A stretch of DNA of 64,000 bases from Hyphomonadaceae bacterium UBA5336 (GTDB lineage: Bacteria > Pseudomonadota > Alphaproteobacteria > Caulobacterales > Hyphomonadaceae): NCBI GenBank assembly GCA_002408125.1, contig DHQO01000005.1:62001-126000 (forward strand). Direction: 5' to 3'. Each line of letters opens with the position of its first letter. Positions within the stretch are counted from its first letter, which is position 1. Below are positions 1 through 8,585 of this stretch, piece by piece. Position numbers and translations under genes: made by a program. Under the pieces are notes generated by a model. It ran no database searches and had not been told where the DNA came from. It was given only the letters and a program-made list of their open reading frames with translations.

Positions 1-665
1 CCCTGGTCGATGCAGAAGAATTCCCACGCGCCGGGCTCGGCCGGCTTGTCGTTCCTGTTGTCGCCGACATAGGCGATGATTTCGACATCGGGATAACCCT
101 GCGCGGCGAGCATGGCCGGCACGAGGGCATAGCGGCCATCCTTGACGCTCGGCCCGGCTGGCCGGGCACGCGTGAGGAGGACCTGGAAATCCTCCGAGCG
201 TTTCAGGCCCAGGCTGAAGAGATTGTTCTCGGTGGCGAGCTGTTCGGAATCAGCGCGGTTGGTGACGAAGGCGATATGCCCGCCGGCGGCGTTGACGTGG
301 CGAACGAACTCTGCGGCGCCGGGCACCAGCGTCGCGGCAGCTTCCTGCGTCCAGGCATGCCAGGAGTCCGGCGTGAAGCTTTCCCCCGTGAGATCGCGCG
401 AAATCTGGTAGGCGATATTGTTCATCACCGTCTCGTCGAGATCGAGCACGACTGCCCAGCTGCCATCGGGTAAATCGCCTTCCACACTGTCGATCCAGGC
501 CGTGGCTTCGCTGTAGACCTCTTCGGCTTCGGCGGCCCAGTCCGGCGAGTAGGCGACCCAGGCCGTGCTCGGCTTGAGTTCTCCGGCCGGCTCGGCAGGC
601 ACGCTTGCACAGGCGGCCAGCGACAGCCCCAGGAGCGCGGCAAGTGCAAGACGCGATAATTTCAT
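1..665 (-). CDS. HAD-family acid phosphatase lipoprotein (3' end outside window)
   Basis: This is a secreted phosphomonoesterase of the HAD class B/lipoprotein e(P4) type. Reading down from the ATG at 663-665 gives a signal peptide ending in the lipobox LSLAAC, so the protein is probably membrane anchored. It has the catalytic HAD motif I LDLDETVMNN near residue 75, motif II (FVTNR) near residue 125, and an acidic motif VGDNRND close to the window edge, matching the subfamily IIIB acid phosphatases. The frame stays open to base 1, so the C terminus is missing only because of the cut. It lies 25 bp downstream of hspQ on the same strand. The substrate (nucleotides, haem-associated phosphate or other phosphoesters) cannot be told. 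Confidence 0.88.
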   Translation of the reverse strand, partial: MKLSRLALAALLGLSLAACASVPAEPAGELKPSTAWVAYSPDWAAEAEEVYSEATAWIDSVEGDLPDGSWAVVLDLDETVMNNIAYQISRDLTGESFTPDSWHAWTQEAAATLVPGAAEFVRHVNAAGGHIAFVTNRADSEQLATENNLFSLGLKRSEDFQVLLTRARPAGPSVKDGRYALVPAMLAAQGYPDVEIIAYVGDNRNDKPAEPGAWEFFCIDQ

Positions 666-690
666 GTCAGTTCCCCCCAAGAGGCCGAAA

Positions 691-1134
691 TCAGTTGGCC
701 ATTCCGCCCTTCAGCACATAGCCGCCCGCGCCGAGATCGAACATCTCCGCGATATCGGGATGGCTCACCGGCGTGTCGCTGTCATCAGGCAGCAGGTTCT
801 GTTCGCTGACATAGGCGACATAGTGGGTACGCTCATTCTCGGCGAAGAGATGGTAGTAGGGCTGGTCCTTGTCCGGGCGCACTTCCTCCGGGATCGACTC
901 ATACCATTCGTCGGTATTGGCGAATTCCGGATCGACATCGAAGATCACGCCGCGGAAAGGAAACACCCGGTGCTTGACGACCTGGCCGATCTGATATTTC
1001 GCCTGCCGCGAACGGGCCAGGAAATTCGGCTTGTCGTTGGCATAGGACAGGGTGCTGGCCGGTGTCTCCTCGACACTCTCACCAGACCGAAGCTTGCGCG
1101 CGAGGCGCTGAAGGAACCGGGATGGGCTACTCAT
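691..1134 (-). CDS. hspQ: HspQ / YccV-type heat shock protein
   Basis: A 147-residue protein of the HspQ (YccV, hemimethylated-DNA-binding domain) family. In enterobacteria HspQ modulates Lon protease; in alphaproteobacteria its role is less clear. The diagnostic core runs from about residue 48 to 125: YQIGQVVKHRVFPFRGVIFD, then PYYHLFAE and YVAYVSEQNLL. An N-terminal stretch of about 45 residues is extra compared with the E. coli protein. The ATG at 1132-1134 was chosen because the family alignment begins after it and longer starts run into the divergent ppx gene. It is transcribed away from ppx, so the 52 bp between the two starts must carry both promoters. Confidence 0.9.
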   Translation of the reverse strand: MSSPSRFLQRLARKLRSGESVEETPASTLSYANDKPNFLARSRQAKYQIGQVVKHRVFPFRGVIFDVDPEFANTDEWYESIPEEVRPDKDQPYYHLFAENERTHYVAYVSEQNLLPDDSDTPVSHPDIAEMFDLGAGGYVLKGGMAN

Positions 1135-1186
1135 CGTGTCCCTATGTGCTACACCTTTGTTCAACGGACAAGATTTAGGCCACACC

Positions 1187-2305
1187 ATGGCGAGCGAAAA
1201 AGCTGGCCAGGGGCGCAAGCGCGCGAAACCTGGCGGGCGTAACGGGACAGGACCGCTCTATGCGGCCGTGGACCTTGGAACAAACAATTGTCGGCTGCTG
1301 ATCGCAAAGCCGATGGGACATGGCTTTCGCATCGTCGACAGCCACAGCCAGATTGCGCGCCTCGGCGAGGGGCTGGCCCATACCGGCCGCCTCTCTGATG
1401 CGGCGATCGAACGCGCCATGGATGCGCTCTCGAAGATCCGCCACAAGCTGCGCGCGCGGAAGGTCGCCCATGTGCGCTGTATCGCGACAGAGGCCTGCCG
1501 GCAGGCCGAGAACGGACCGGATTTCATCGCCCGCGTGCGCGACGAACTGGGCCTGACCTTCAAGATCATCGGCCCGGGCGAGGAAGCGCGCCTGGCCATG
1601 GTGGGCTGTCACAACCTGTTCAACGAGACCGGCGAGCATGCTCTCGTGCTCGATATCGGCGGCGGTTCGACCGAGCTGTCGCTGGTGGATGCGGCCAAGG
1701 CGCGCCGGGCAGGGGGCGTGAAGAACCTCGTCAATGCCGATGTCATCAAGTGCTGGGGCTCGCTGCCGCTCGGTGTCGTCACCCTGGCCGAGGCCTTTGC
1801 CTGTCAGGACGAACTGGAAAGCTTCGAGGCGATGCGCACCCATGCCCGCGAAGTGATCTCGAACTGGAAGCATGCCGAGGACGTCAAGGCCGCCATGGCC
1901 GGCGAGAAAGCCCATATCATCGGTACGTCCGGTACGGTGACCTGCCTGGCGGGCGTCCATCTCGGGCTCGACCGCTATCGCCGCGATGTTGTTGACGGGG
2001 CCTGGATGAGCCGCGAGGAGGGTCTGGCCGTGATCCAGCGCCTGTGCGATCTCGGCCTTGAGGGCCGCGCCCAGCTGCCCACCATCGGCGAGGAGCGCGC
2101 CGGGCTGATGCTGTCGGGCTGTGCCATCGTCTCGGCGACCTGGGACCTCTTCCCCGCCGAGCGCATGCGCGTGGCAGACCGCGGCTTGCGCGAAGGCCTG
2201 CTGCTCACCATGATTCACGGACCGAAGCGGAAGGAACGCCGGCGGTCGCGGCGCGGAGGCCGTCGCCGGCGCGCGAACAAGAGCGGCGAAGCGAGACCGG
2301 CATGA
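1187..2305 (+). CDS. ppx: Ppx/GppA exopolyphosphatase family protein
   Basis: A 372-residue member of the Ppx/GppA branch of the ASKHA ATPase fold, which hydrolyses polyphosphate or the pentaphosphate of (p)ppGpp. The phosphate-1 motif AAVDLGTNNCRLLIA follows a basic N-terminal tail, and the phosphate-2 motif VLDIGGGSTELSLVD lies near residue 155; both are intact. The basic C-terminal tail (KRKERRRSRRGGRRRR) is typical of alphaproteobacterial versions. The ATG at 1187 fits the family start better than the upstream in-frame one. The stop overlaps the rlmE start by four bases (ATGA), so the two are probably translationally coupled. Ppx and GppA activities cannot be separated from sequence alone. 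Confidence 0.88.
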   Translation: MASEKAGQGRKRAKPGGRNGTGPLYAAVDLGTNNCRLLIAKPMGHGFRIVDSHSQIARLGEGLAHTGRLSDAAIERAMDALSKIRHKLRARKVAHVRCIATEACRQAENGPDFIARVRDELGLTFKIIGPGEEARLAMVGCHNLFNETGEHALVLDIGGGSTELSLVDAAKARRAGGVKNLVNADVIKCWGSLPLGVVTLAEAFACQDELESFEAMRTHAREVISNWKHAEDVKAAMAGEKAHIIGTSGTVTCLAGVHLGLDRYRRDVVDGAWMSREEGLAVIQRLCDLGLEGRAQLPTIGEERAGLMLSGCAIVSATWDLFPAERMRVADRGLREGLLLTMIHGPKRKERRRSRRGGRRRRANKSGEARPA

Positions 2306-3024
2306 GCGATGAAGGCAAACGCCGCTGGAAAGGCCCCAGCGCCGGCGACAAGAAGAAAAGCTCCGGACGCAGCCCGGGCGAACGCAAGATCGTCGCCCAC
2401 AATGCCTCGAGCGAAAGCTCCAAGCGCTGGATCGAGCGCCAGCTGGCCGACCCTTATGTGCGCAAGGCCAGGGATGAAGGTTATCGCTCGCGCGCGGCCT
2501 ACAAGCTGCTGGAACTGTCTGAAAAGGCGCGGCTTTCCTATAAGGGCAAGCGGGTGGTCGATCTCGGCTGCGCGCCGGGCGGCTGGATCCAGGTGGCGAT
2601 GGAGCTTGGCGCCAGCGAGGTGGTCGGCATCGATCTGCTCGAACTCGACCCGATCCCGGGAGCGCATATCATTGCTGGCGACATTGCCGAAACCGGGGAT
2701 GTGGCAGAGATGCTGACCGGGCTCACCGGGCCGCCCGATCTCGTCATCTCCGACATGGCGGCGAACACGACAGGCCACAAGCAGACCGACCATCTGCGCA
2801 CGGTGGCGCTGGTGGAACTCGCCCTCGATTTCGCGATCACCCATCTCGCGCCGGGCGGGGTGTTTCTCTCAAAGGTGTTCCAGGGCGGGGCAACCAAGGA
2901 TGTGCTCGACCGGCTGAAAGCGAGCTTCCGCGATGTGAAGCACATCAAGCCGCCGGCCAGCCGCGCCGGCAGCCCGGAAATCTATGTCGTCGCGAAGGGC
3001 TTCAGCCCGGCCCGTAAAGGCTAG
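2302..3024 (+). CDS. rlmE: 23S rRNA (uridine2552-2'-O)-methyltransferase RlmE
   Basis: RlmE (FtsJ/RrmJ) adds a 2'-O-methyl group to U2552 in the A loop of 23S rRNA using S-adenosylmethionine. The 240 residues include a basic N-terminal extension of about 30 residues, the family signature RSRAAYKLLEL with the first catalytic Lys, the SAM motif DLGCAPGGW near residue 90, the catalytic Asp in VISDMAANTTG, and a Lys in FLSKVFQGG, so the K-D-K-E set appears complete. It overlaps ppx by ATGA at its start. At its end it converges on the lipoprotein gene, the two stops sharing bases 3022-3023. Confidence 0.93.
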   Translation: MSDEGKRRWKGPSAGDKKKSSGRSPGERKIVAHNASSESSKRWIERQLADPYVRKARDEGYRSRAAYKLLELSEKARLSYKGKRVVDLGCAPGGWIQVAMELGASEVVGIDLLELDPIPGAHIIAGDIAETGDVAEMLTGLTGPPDLVISDMAANTTGHKQTDHLRTVALVELALDFAITHLAPGGVFLSKVFQGGATKDVLDRLKASFRDVKHIKPPASRAGSPEIYVVAKGFSPARKG

Positions 3025-3584
3025 TAGGGCGGGACAGCGCCGGCGGCCGGCCATGTGGTGTAGCTCACCCGGTCTACCGTCATCCTGAAGACCTCGCGCG
3101 GGGTCGCGCCCGCGGCGACATAATGGCCGACTTCGGTCCAGCTGCCATCGTCCACGGTGGCCTCATACTCGACCGTGGCGTTCGGCCCGGCGGGAATGGA
3201 CCATCTGAAGCCGTCTTCGGTGAGCACGAGCGGGAAGGTCCCGGCGCGCTCGCCATTATAGCTGCGGATCTCCCAGCTGCCGTCCGGGCCGGACTGGGAG
3301 ATAACGGCGAAGGCATTGAAGTCCACATCGCCAACCTCGTCATAGCCGGTGCCCTCGACCACAACGATCTGACCGCTCAGCATCGGTCCGACACGCTCGG
3401 TCTGGGTCAGCTCGAACGGAACCCCGCCCGGACCATAGCCTTCCGCGGTGCCGACCCATTCGCCGAACATGAAGCTCAGCGGATGATCGTAGGCTGGCGG
3501 CGGCACCGGGCCGGGCTCGGGCGCCGTGCTGGCGCAGGCGGTGAGGGCGAGGGCGGCCAGTCCGCCACTGACGAGGTGTTTCAT
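3021..3584 (-). CDS. Hypothetical lipoprotein, DUF1579-like beta fold
   Basis: A 187-residue predicted lipoprotein. The start at 3582-3584 gives the signal MKHLVSGGLAALALTACAS with lipobox LTAC. After a proline-rich linker the mature part reads LSFMFGEWVGTAEGYGPGG, then alternating short beta strands (GSWEIRSYNG, TVEYEATVDDGSW). This resembles the DUF1579/lipocalin-like proteins that open with a GxWxG motif. The function is unknown; proteins with this look are usually periplasmic binders of small hydrophobic compounds, which is an inference. It is convergent with rlmE and has no obvious operon partner. Confidence 0.72.
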   Translation of the reverse strand: MKHLVSGGLAALALTACASTAPEPGPVPPPAYDHPLSFMFGEWVGTAEGYGPGGVPFELTQTERVGPMLSGQIVVVEGTGYDEVGDVDFNAFAVISQSGPDGSWEIRSYNGERAGTFPLVLTEDGFRWSIPAGPNATVEYEATVDDGSWTEVGHYVAAGATPREVFRMTVDRVSYTTWPAAGAVPPY

Positions 3585-3680
3585 GGGGCTTGCACTCCTG
3601 TGATCCGGGGCCAGGTGTGGCGCGACCTGCGCCTGTGTTAACCATAACGCCAGTCGGGGCGGATCGATCCACAAAACAAG

Positions 3681-3702
3681 GCGCCGGCCAAAGGGCCGGC
3701 GC
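3681..3702 (-). terminator. Rho-independent terminator of the PRC-barrel gene
   Basis: A perfect 9-bp GC stem (3681-3689 with 3694-3702) closes a four-base loop. On the minus strand it is followed by a T-rich run (TTGTTTTGT), 28 bp beyond the stop of the PRC-barrel gene. Confidence 0.8.
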
Positions 3703-3730
3703 AGTTTCATCGGAGTATGATCCGGGCGGA

Positions 3731-4210
3731 TCAGTACGTTGCGGTATCTTCAGCGGTATCCGTTTGCGGCTCAACCATCGCGAGGATTTCGTCCTCGGTA
3801 TAGTTCAGGCTGAGATACGGCTCGCTGTTCTCGCGCTGCTCGACCTCAAACTCGGAAATCGGGACGATCACTTCGGTGTCGCCGATATTCCAGACGCCAC
3901 CAACGCTGACCACGGCACCGGCGACTTCATTGTCGCTGTTGATCACCAAGTCGGTCACATCACCGATTTCCTCGGTGTCGGAGCCGAAAACGCTCTCACC
4001 GATCCAAGCGGAGGCCAGATAGGCGGGATTGTACTTGTAGGACTCGTACGACGCGATCGTATCAAAGGCGTCAGGCGCCTGGATGGACGCTTCCTGCGTC
4101 ATTTCCATTGCAGTCGTATCCTGTTGATCGACTTTCGGTTCGTCGGCCATCGCCACGGCGGGAGTAAGGGCGAAGGCAGAAACGGTAAGAAGTGTCTTGA
4201 TATTGGTCAT
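3731..4210 (-). CDS. Periplasmic PRC-barrel domain protein
   Basis: A 159-residue exported protein with a cleavable signal (MTNIKTLLTVSAFALTPAVAMA) and one PRC-barrel domain at about residues 62-125: a strand with WIGESVFGSDTEEIGDVTDL, then NDNEV-like turns and the strand VGGVWNIGDTEVIVPISEFE. PRC-barrel proteins of this periplasmic type are common in alphaproteobacteria and are thought to bind surfaces or RNA-like ligands; no precise role is known. The protein is very acidic, with a low-complexity Glu/Thr tail. It is a single gene with its own terminator at 3681-3702 and a good ribosome-binding site (GGAGAAAG) upstream. Confidence 0.8.
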   Translation of the reverse strand: MTNIKTLLTVSAFALTPAVAMADEPKVDQQDTTAMEMTQEASIQAPDAFDTIASYESYKYNPAYLASAWIGESVFGSDTEEIGDVTDLVINSDNEVAGAVVSVGGVWNIGDTEVIVPISEFEVEQRENSEPYLSLNYTEDEILAMVEPQTDTAEDTATY

Positions 4211-4373
4211 GAGCTTTCTCCTTCATGTCTGCAGGGCGCATCCCCTGATGGCTAAATAACGGGGCCGCAGGGACGATGTTCCGCACCCAACGGCAGAAAC
4301 TTCACGCCAGCTGGAAAAGGGGCTTTTCAAGGCGGGGAGACTCCCTTAGGAGGCCGAAAAGGGAGCTCCCCAC

Positions 4374-5831
4374 ATGAAAATCCGACAAGCCATCACCTTC
4401 GACGACGTGCTGCTTCAGCCCGGCCCGAGCGAGGTCATGCCCGCCCAGGTCGACGTTTCAACCCAGCTCACCAAGGCCATCCCGCTCAATATTCCGCTGC
4501 TCTCGGCAGCCATGGACACGGTGACCGAGGCGCGCCTGGCCATCGCCATGGCCCAGGCCGGCGGGATTGGCGTCATCCACCGCAATCTGAGCGTTGAGGA
4601 GCAGGCCGGCGAGGTCACCCAGGTCAAGAAATTCGAATCCGGATTGGTGATGAACCCCGTCACCATCTCCCCGCGCGCCACCCTGGCCGAGCTGCGCGAG
4701 CTGAAATCGCGCACCGGCTTTTCCGGCATCCCGGTGGTGGAAGACAGCGGCAAGGTGGTCGGCATCGTCACCAATCGCGACATCCGCTTCGTCGAGGACG
4801 AAACCGAGACCGTTGCCAGCCTGATGAGCCGCAATGTCCAGAGCGTGAAGATGGACGCCGATATCGAAGAGGCTCGCAAGCTGCTGCACGAGCACCGGAT
4901 CGAGCGCCTGATCATCGTCGATGACGAGTTCCGCTGCGTCGGCCTGCTCACCGTCAAGGACATGGACAAGGCCGCGGTGAACCCCAATGCCGCCAAGGAC
5001 GGGGCAGGGCGCCTGCGCGTGGCGGCGGCCTCCACCGTGGGCGATGAGGGCTTTGCCCGCACCGAGGCCCTGATCGAGGCCGGCGTGGACGCGGTGATCA
5101 TCGACACCGCCCATGGCCACAGCTCGGCCGTGCTGGCCGCCGTGACGCGCGCGAAGAAGCTCTCCAATTCGGTCCAGATCATAGCCGGCAATGTCGCCAC
5201 CAGCGACGCCACCAAGGCGCTGATCGATGCCGGCGCGGATGCGGTGAAGGTCGGCATCGGGCCGGGCTCGATCTGCACGACGCGCATTGTCGCTGGCGTC
5301 GGCGTGCCCCAGCTGACGGCCATCGAGGACTGCGCCAATGCGGCCGCCGCCTCCGGCACACCGATCATCGCCGATGGCGGGATCAAGTTTTCCGGCGATT
5401 TCGCCAAGGCGCTGGCGGCAGGCGCCTCCACCGCCATGATGGGCTCGATCTTCGCCGGCAGCGAGGAAGCGCCCGGCGAGGTGTTCCTCTATCAGGGGCG
5501 CAGCTACAAATCCTATCGCGGCATGGGCTCCATCGGTGCCATGGCGCGCGGTTCGGCCGACCGCTATTTCCAGAAGGATGCCAGCCAGGACAAGCTTGTG
5601 CCGGAAGGCATTGAGGGCCAGGTGCCGTTCAAGGGCCCGATCGCGCCGATCATCCACCAGATGGTCGGCGGCCTGCGCGCGGCCATGGGCTATGTCGGGG
5701 CCAAGACAGTGACCGAACTGCACGAGAAGGCCGAATTCGTCCAGATCACCGGCGCGGGCCTGCAGGAAAGCCACGTCCACGATGTGACGATGACTCGCGA
5801 AACGCCGAATTACTCTATTCCGAGGGGTTAG
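4374..5831 (+). CDS. guaB: Inosine-5'-monophosphate dehydrogenase
   Basis: GuaB oxidises IMP to XMP with NAD, the first committed step to GMP. The 485 residues match the usual bacterial length. The N-terminal barrel begins TFDDVLLQPGPSEV, two CBS domains occupy about residues 95-205, and the active-site loop GIGPGSICTTR carries the catalytic Cys near residue 301. The flap motif GMGSIGAM and the C-terminal GAGLQESHVHDV are also present. A strong purine-rich leader (AGGAGG about 20 bp upstream, GGGAG nearer) precedes the ATG. guaA, the next enzyme of the pathway, lies 4.6 kb downstream on the same strand with rsmB between. Confidence 0.97.
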   Translation: MKIRQAITFDDVLLQPGPSEVMPAQVDVSTQLTKAIPLNIPLLSAAMDTVTEARLAIAMAQAGGIGVIHRNLSVEEQAGEVTQVKKFESGLVMNPVTISPRATLAELRELKSRTGFSGIPVVEDSGKVVGIVTNRDIRFVEDETETVASLMSRNVQSVKMDADIEEARKLLHEHRIERLIIVDDEFRCVGLLTVKDMDKAAVNPNAAKDGAGRLRVAAASTVGDEGFARTEALIEAGVDAVIIDTAHGHSSAVLAAVTRAKKLSNSVQIIAGNVATSDATKALIDAGADAVKVGIGPGSICTTRIVAGVGVPQLTAIEDCANAAAASGTPIIADGGIKFSGDFAKALAAGASTAMMGSIFAGSEEAPGEVFLYQGRSYKSYRGMGSIGAMARGSADRYFQKDASQDKLVPEGIEGQVPFKGPIAPIIHQMVGGLRAAMGYVGAKTVTELHEKAEFVQITGAGLQESHVHDVTMTRETPNYSIPRG

Positions 5832-5971
5832 GTCGGCGTAGGCTCCCTCCCGCGCAGGAAGACATTCCAAAGAGCTGTCAGAAGGCGCTTGAGAGTCCCC
5901 CCGCCGACGGTTCGAACTGGCAGGCCTGTTTTGCCGATGCCGAGGAGCAGTCGGGCATCTGGTATCTCGCA

Positions 5972-6664
5972 GTGATCAATCTCGGTACGGCGGCCTTCAT
6001 TCAGGACGATCACGAAACCGCGGCGTACTATTACCTGCTGAGCCGGAGCGGCGGCATGAATATCTCCAGCGATATCACGCTCCATGCGCACCGCTCGGCG
6101 GTCTTCTACCGGACGGGGCATATGGACTATGCGGTGTCCGACGGCGAGCAGGCCTGGAACATGATCGAGGCCGGTGAAACCATGATTCCCGGCATCGAGA
6201 TGGACAATGAAATCAGGTTCTACGTTCTTTCAAACATCCTGGAGAGCCTCTATGCGGGCGAATCCGAGGCCTTCGACCCGGCTTTCAGGATGTATGCGAA
6301 CCTGCCGGTCAACGACCTGCAGGATCGGGCCAACCGCGCTGCCGTCCTGTCGAATATCGGGCGGCTGGACCTGGCCATCGAGGAGAGCGCGCTGCTTCTG
6401 GAAGACATGCCGGGCAATCCGCAGATCGAGAACAATCACTGCTACATGCTGCACCAGGCCGGCCGGGATGAAGAGGCCCTAGAGTATTGCCTCAGCGCGC
6501 TGGAGAAAAGTCCGGATGCGCCTCACATCATGCACAGCCTTGCCACCGTGTTTGCCGCGCTCGGCCGGTGTGGTGAGGCTGACATGCTGATGGAAGAGGC
6601 GCGGGCAATCTCGCCCTCGGTGGCTCTCTACCATGAGCCGCTGGAGTGCGCGCCGGCTGAATAG
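5972..6664 (+). CDS. TPR-repeat protein lacking a recognisable start (probably 5'-truncated)
   Basis: A protein of short tetratricopeptide-like helix pairs (for example NRAAVLSNIGRLDLAIEESA and NHCYMLHQAGRDEEALEYCL). The given start is a GTG, but the same frame is open upstream across the guaB stop and still reads like protein (DGSNWQACFADAEEQSGIWY), as in TPR lipoproteins whose mature part opens this way. No ATG, GTG or TTG occurs in this frame between 5702 and 5971, and no signal peptide is visible. The gene therefore looks as if it lost its first exported segment, or it is translated by an unusual route from the guaB message. TPR proteins of this sort serve as scaffolds; a specific partner is unknown. 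Confidence 0.6.
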   Translation: MINLGTAAFIQDDHETAAYYYLLSRSGGMNISSDITLHAHRSAVFYRTGHMDYAVSDGEQAWNMIEAGETMIPGIEMDNEIRFYVLSNILESLYAGESEAFDPAFRMYANLPVNDLQDRANRAAVLSNIGRLDLAIEESALLLEDMPGNPQIENNHCYMLHQAGRDEEALEYCLSALEKSPDAPHIMHSLATVFAALGRCGEADMLMEEARAISPSVALYHEPLECAPAE

Positions 6665-6670
6665 GTCTAT

Positions 6671-6898
6671 CTACCGCACCGGATGAAAATGTTTCCCCGG
6701 GTCGATCTCGACCTCGTATTCCGCGCGCAGCGAGCGGGAGATGCGGTTGAAGGTTGTGCGGCGGATCGGGGCGTGCCCGCGAAAGAATTTGCGCAGGGTG
6801 ACGGTGGAGACGCCCACGCGGCTGGCAAAGTCCTGATAACTTTCAGTAAGTTCGGCCTCGAACTCGCGGCAATTGATGGTCGTCCCGCGTTCGGACAT
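6671..6898 (-). CDS. Small HTH (XRE/Cro-like) DNA-binding protein
   Basis: A 75-residue protein consisting almost entirely of a helix-turn-helix: ELTESYQDFASRVGVSTVTL followed by a recognition-helix-like RKFFRGHAPIRRTTFNRISR, then a short beta tail. The ATG at 6896-6898 is the first that leaves a compact domain. It is divergent from the small membrane-protein gene at 7025 and its product may repress that 126-bp intergenic region; this is an inference from position. No toxin partner is adjacent. Confidence 0.65.
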   Translation of the reverse strand: MSERGTTINCREFEAELTESYQDFASRVGVSTVTLRKFFRGHAPIRRTTFNRISRSLRAEYEVEIDPGKHFHPVR

Positions 6899-7024
6899 TT
6901 CTCGTCTCCTGCGTGAATTTCTGCGCTTTGATCGAAACTTTCGCAAAACTTGGGCCGGCAGGCAGAAACGATTTGGCGGAACACATGGGGAACGATAGTT
7001 TGGTTTCCGTAACGGGGACACCAT

Positions 7025-7267
7025 ATGACGGCCATGATCGACACATTGCAGACGGCAGAGGACTTGAAGGCAGCCGGGATGCCGGAAGCCCAAGCGGTCG
7101 CTTTGTCCCGTGTGCTTGGCCGGTCTCTCGATGAAGGCGAACTCGTCACCAAAACCTTCCTCAAAGAGCAGTTCGAGAATTTCGAGGCACGCCTGACTCT
7201 CAAGCTTTCGGCCATTGTTGCCGGGCTACTGGCACTTTTTGCTGCGTTCGACCGATTCTTCGGTTAG
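7025..7267 (+). CDS. Small coiled-coil membrane protein (CCDC90/DUF1640-like)
   Basis: An 80-residue protein with an amphipathic N-terminal half (TAEDLKAAGMPEAQAVALSR), a short coiled-coil stretch around residues 43-57 (TKTFLKEQFENFEARL), and one C-terminal membrane helix (LSAIVAGLLALFAAFDRFFG). This architecture matches small alphaproteobacterial relatives of DUF1640/CCDC90. Such proteins often sit near toxin-antitoxin or phage-like genes but have no established bacterial role. It ends 10 bp before rsmB. GGGGAC before the ATG may serve as ribosome-binding site. Confidence 0.65.
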   Translation: MTAMIDTLQTAEDLKAAGMPEAQAVALSRVLGRSLDEGELVTKTFLKEQFENFEARLTLKLSAIVAGLLALFAAFDRFFG

Positions 7268-7277
7268 TCGCGGTGGA

Positions 7278-8585
7278 ATGAAACTCGGTGGCCGACTCTC
7301 CGCTTCGATCCAGGTTCTCGAGGATGTCCTCAATCGCCGCCAGCCGGTGAAGCTGGCCGTGCGCGACTGGGGCAAGCGCGCGCGCTATGCCGGGTCGAAG
7401 GACCGGGCATGGGTCTCCGGCCTGGTGCTTGATGCCCTGCGCCGGAAAAACTCGCTCGCCCATATCATGGGCGCCGATGATGCCCGCGCGCTGATCTTCG
7501 CCGCCGCGCGCCATGCCTGGCAGATGGACCTGCGCGAGATCGAGCAGGCCTGCTATGACCAGCACGGGCCGACCCCGCTGACCAATGCCGAGCGCGAGGC
7601 GCTGATCATGGCGCCGGACCCGGCTGCCCCGCCGCATATTATGGGCGACTTCCCAGAATGGCTCACCCCCTACATCATCCGCGTCTTCGGCGAAGGCGCG
7701 GTGATCGAGGGCCAGGCCATGGCGCGCCGCGCCCCGGTCGATATCCGCGTCAACACGCTCAAGGCCGACAGCGAGAAGGCGTCCAAGGCGCTTTATTCGG
7801 CCCAGGCGAAGCCTTCCCCCCTGCTGAACGCTGCGTTCCATATCCCCGCGCCGGACCCGGCCCAGCGCGAAACCAGCCTTGAGGCCATCCCGGCCTACTC
7901 GAAAGGATGGGTCGAGGTGCAGGATGCCGGCTCGCAGATCGCGGCGGCCGCCGCCAATGTGCAGCCCGGCGAGCAGGTGCTCGACTATTGCGCCGGCGGC
8001 GGCGGCAAGACCCTCGCCATGGCCGCGGCGATGGGGGGCAAGGGCCAGGTCTTTGCCTATGACATTGACGGGCGCAGGCTCAGCGCGCTGATCCCGCGCC
8101 TGAAGCGCTCCGGCGCACACAATGTGCAGCTCATGCATCCCGATACGCCCGATGTGCTCGCCGCGCTGGAAGGGCAGATGGATTGCGTCTTCATCGATGC
8201 GCCCTGTTCGGGTACCGGCACCTGGCGGAGGAAGCCCGATACGAAATGGCGCCTGACCGAACGCTCCCTCGCAAAGCGCCTCGACGAGCAGGCCGAGATC
8301 CTGCGGGCGGCGGCAAAATTTGTGAAGCTGGGTGGGCGCATCCTCTACGCGACATGCTCCTTCCTGATGGAGGAAGACGAGGATCAGATTTCGAGCTTTC
8401 TGGCGGAATATCCTGAATTTACGGCAGAAGATGCAGCAGAAGCCGCCACCGCGTCGGGTCTGCTCACCGAAGAAGGCGCCCGCCTCGTGCGCGCCGGGCG
8501 CGGCGAGCATGGCAGTGTGCGCCTGACCCCGCTGCGGGCAGGCACGGACGGGTTTTTCTTTGCGGTCCTCAGGAAAGTGCCGTGA
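7278..8585 (+). CDS. rsmB: RsmB-family 16S rRNA (cytosine-5)-methyltransferase
   Basis: A 435-residue SAM-dependent m5C RNA methyltransferase of the RsmB/NOP2 (Fmu/Sun) group. The N-terminal NusB-like region (residues 1-130) is shortened compared with E. coli RsmB. The Rossmann domain has the SAM motif VLDYCAGGGGKTLAMAA, the release Cys in DAPCSGTGTWRR and the nucleophilic Cys in YATCSFLMEED, so both catalytic cysteines are present. The ATG at 7278 follows the previous stop by 10 bp. Its end overlaps the next gene by four bases. Alphaproteobacteria commonly carry an rsmB-like gene beside guaA; the target C967 is assumed from the family. Confidence 0.9.
   Translation: MKLGGRLSASIQVLEDVLNRRQPVKLAVRDWGKRARYAGSKDRAWVSGLVLDALRRKNSLAHIMGADDARALIFAAARHAWQMDLREIEQACYDQHGPTPLTNAEREALIMAPDPAAPPHIMGDFPEWLTPYIIRVFGEGAVIEGQAMARRAPVDIRVNTLKADSEKASKALYSAQAKPSPLLNAAFHIPAPDPAQRETSLEAIPAYSKGWVEVQDAGSQIAAAAANVQPGEQVLDYCAGGGGKTLAMAAAMGGKGQVFAYDIDGRRLSALIPRLKRSGAHNVQLMHPDTPDVLAALEGQMDCVFIDAPCSGTGTWRRKPDTKWRLTERSLAKRLDEQAEILRAAAKFVKLGGRILYATCSFLMEEDEDQISSFLAEYPEFTAEDAAEAATASGLLTEEGARLVRAGRGEHGSVRLTPLRAGTDGFFFAVLRKVP

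Noticed and set aside
565..1242. Long plus-strand open frame opposite the acid phosphatase and hspQ genes
   Set aside because: It is the complement of two well-supported minus-strand genes and its translation has no protein-like pattern.
1175..2218. Long minus-strand open frame opposite ppx
   Set aside because: High-G+C shadow of the Ppx/GppA gene with no recognisable domain.
4458..5870. Minus-strand open frames opposite guaB
   Set aside because: Shadows of guaB; Ala/Arg/His-rich low-quality translations.
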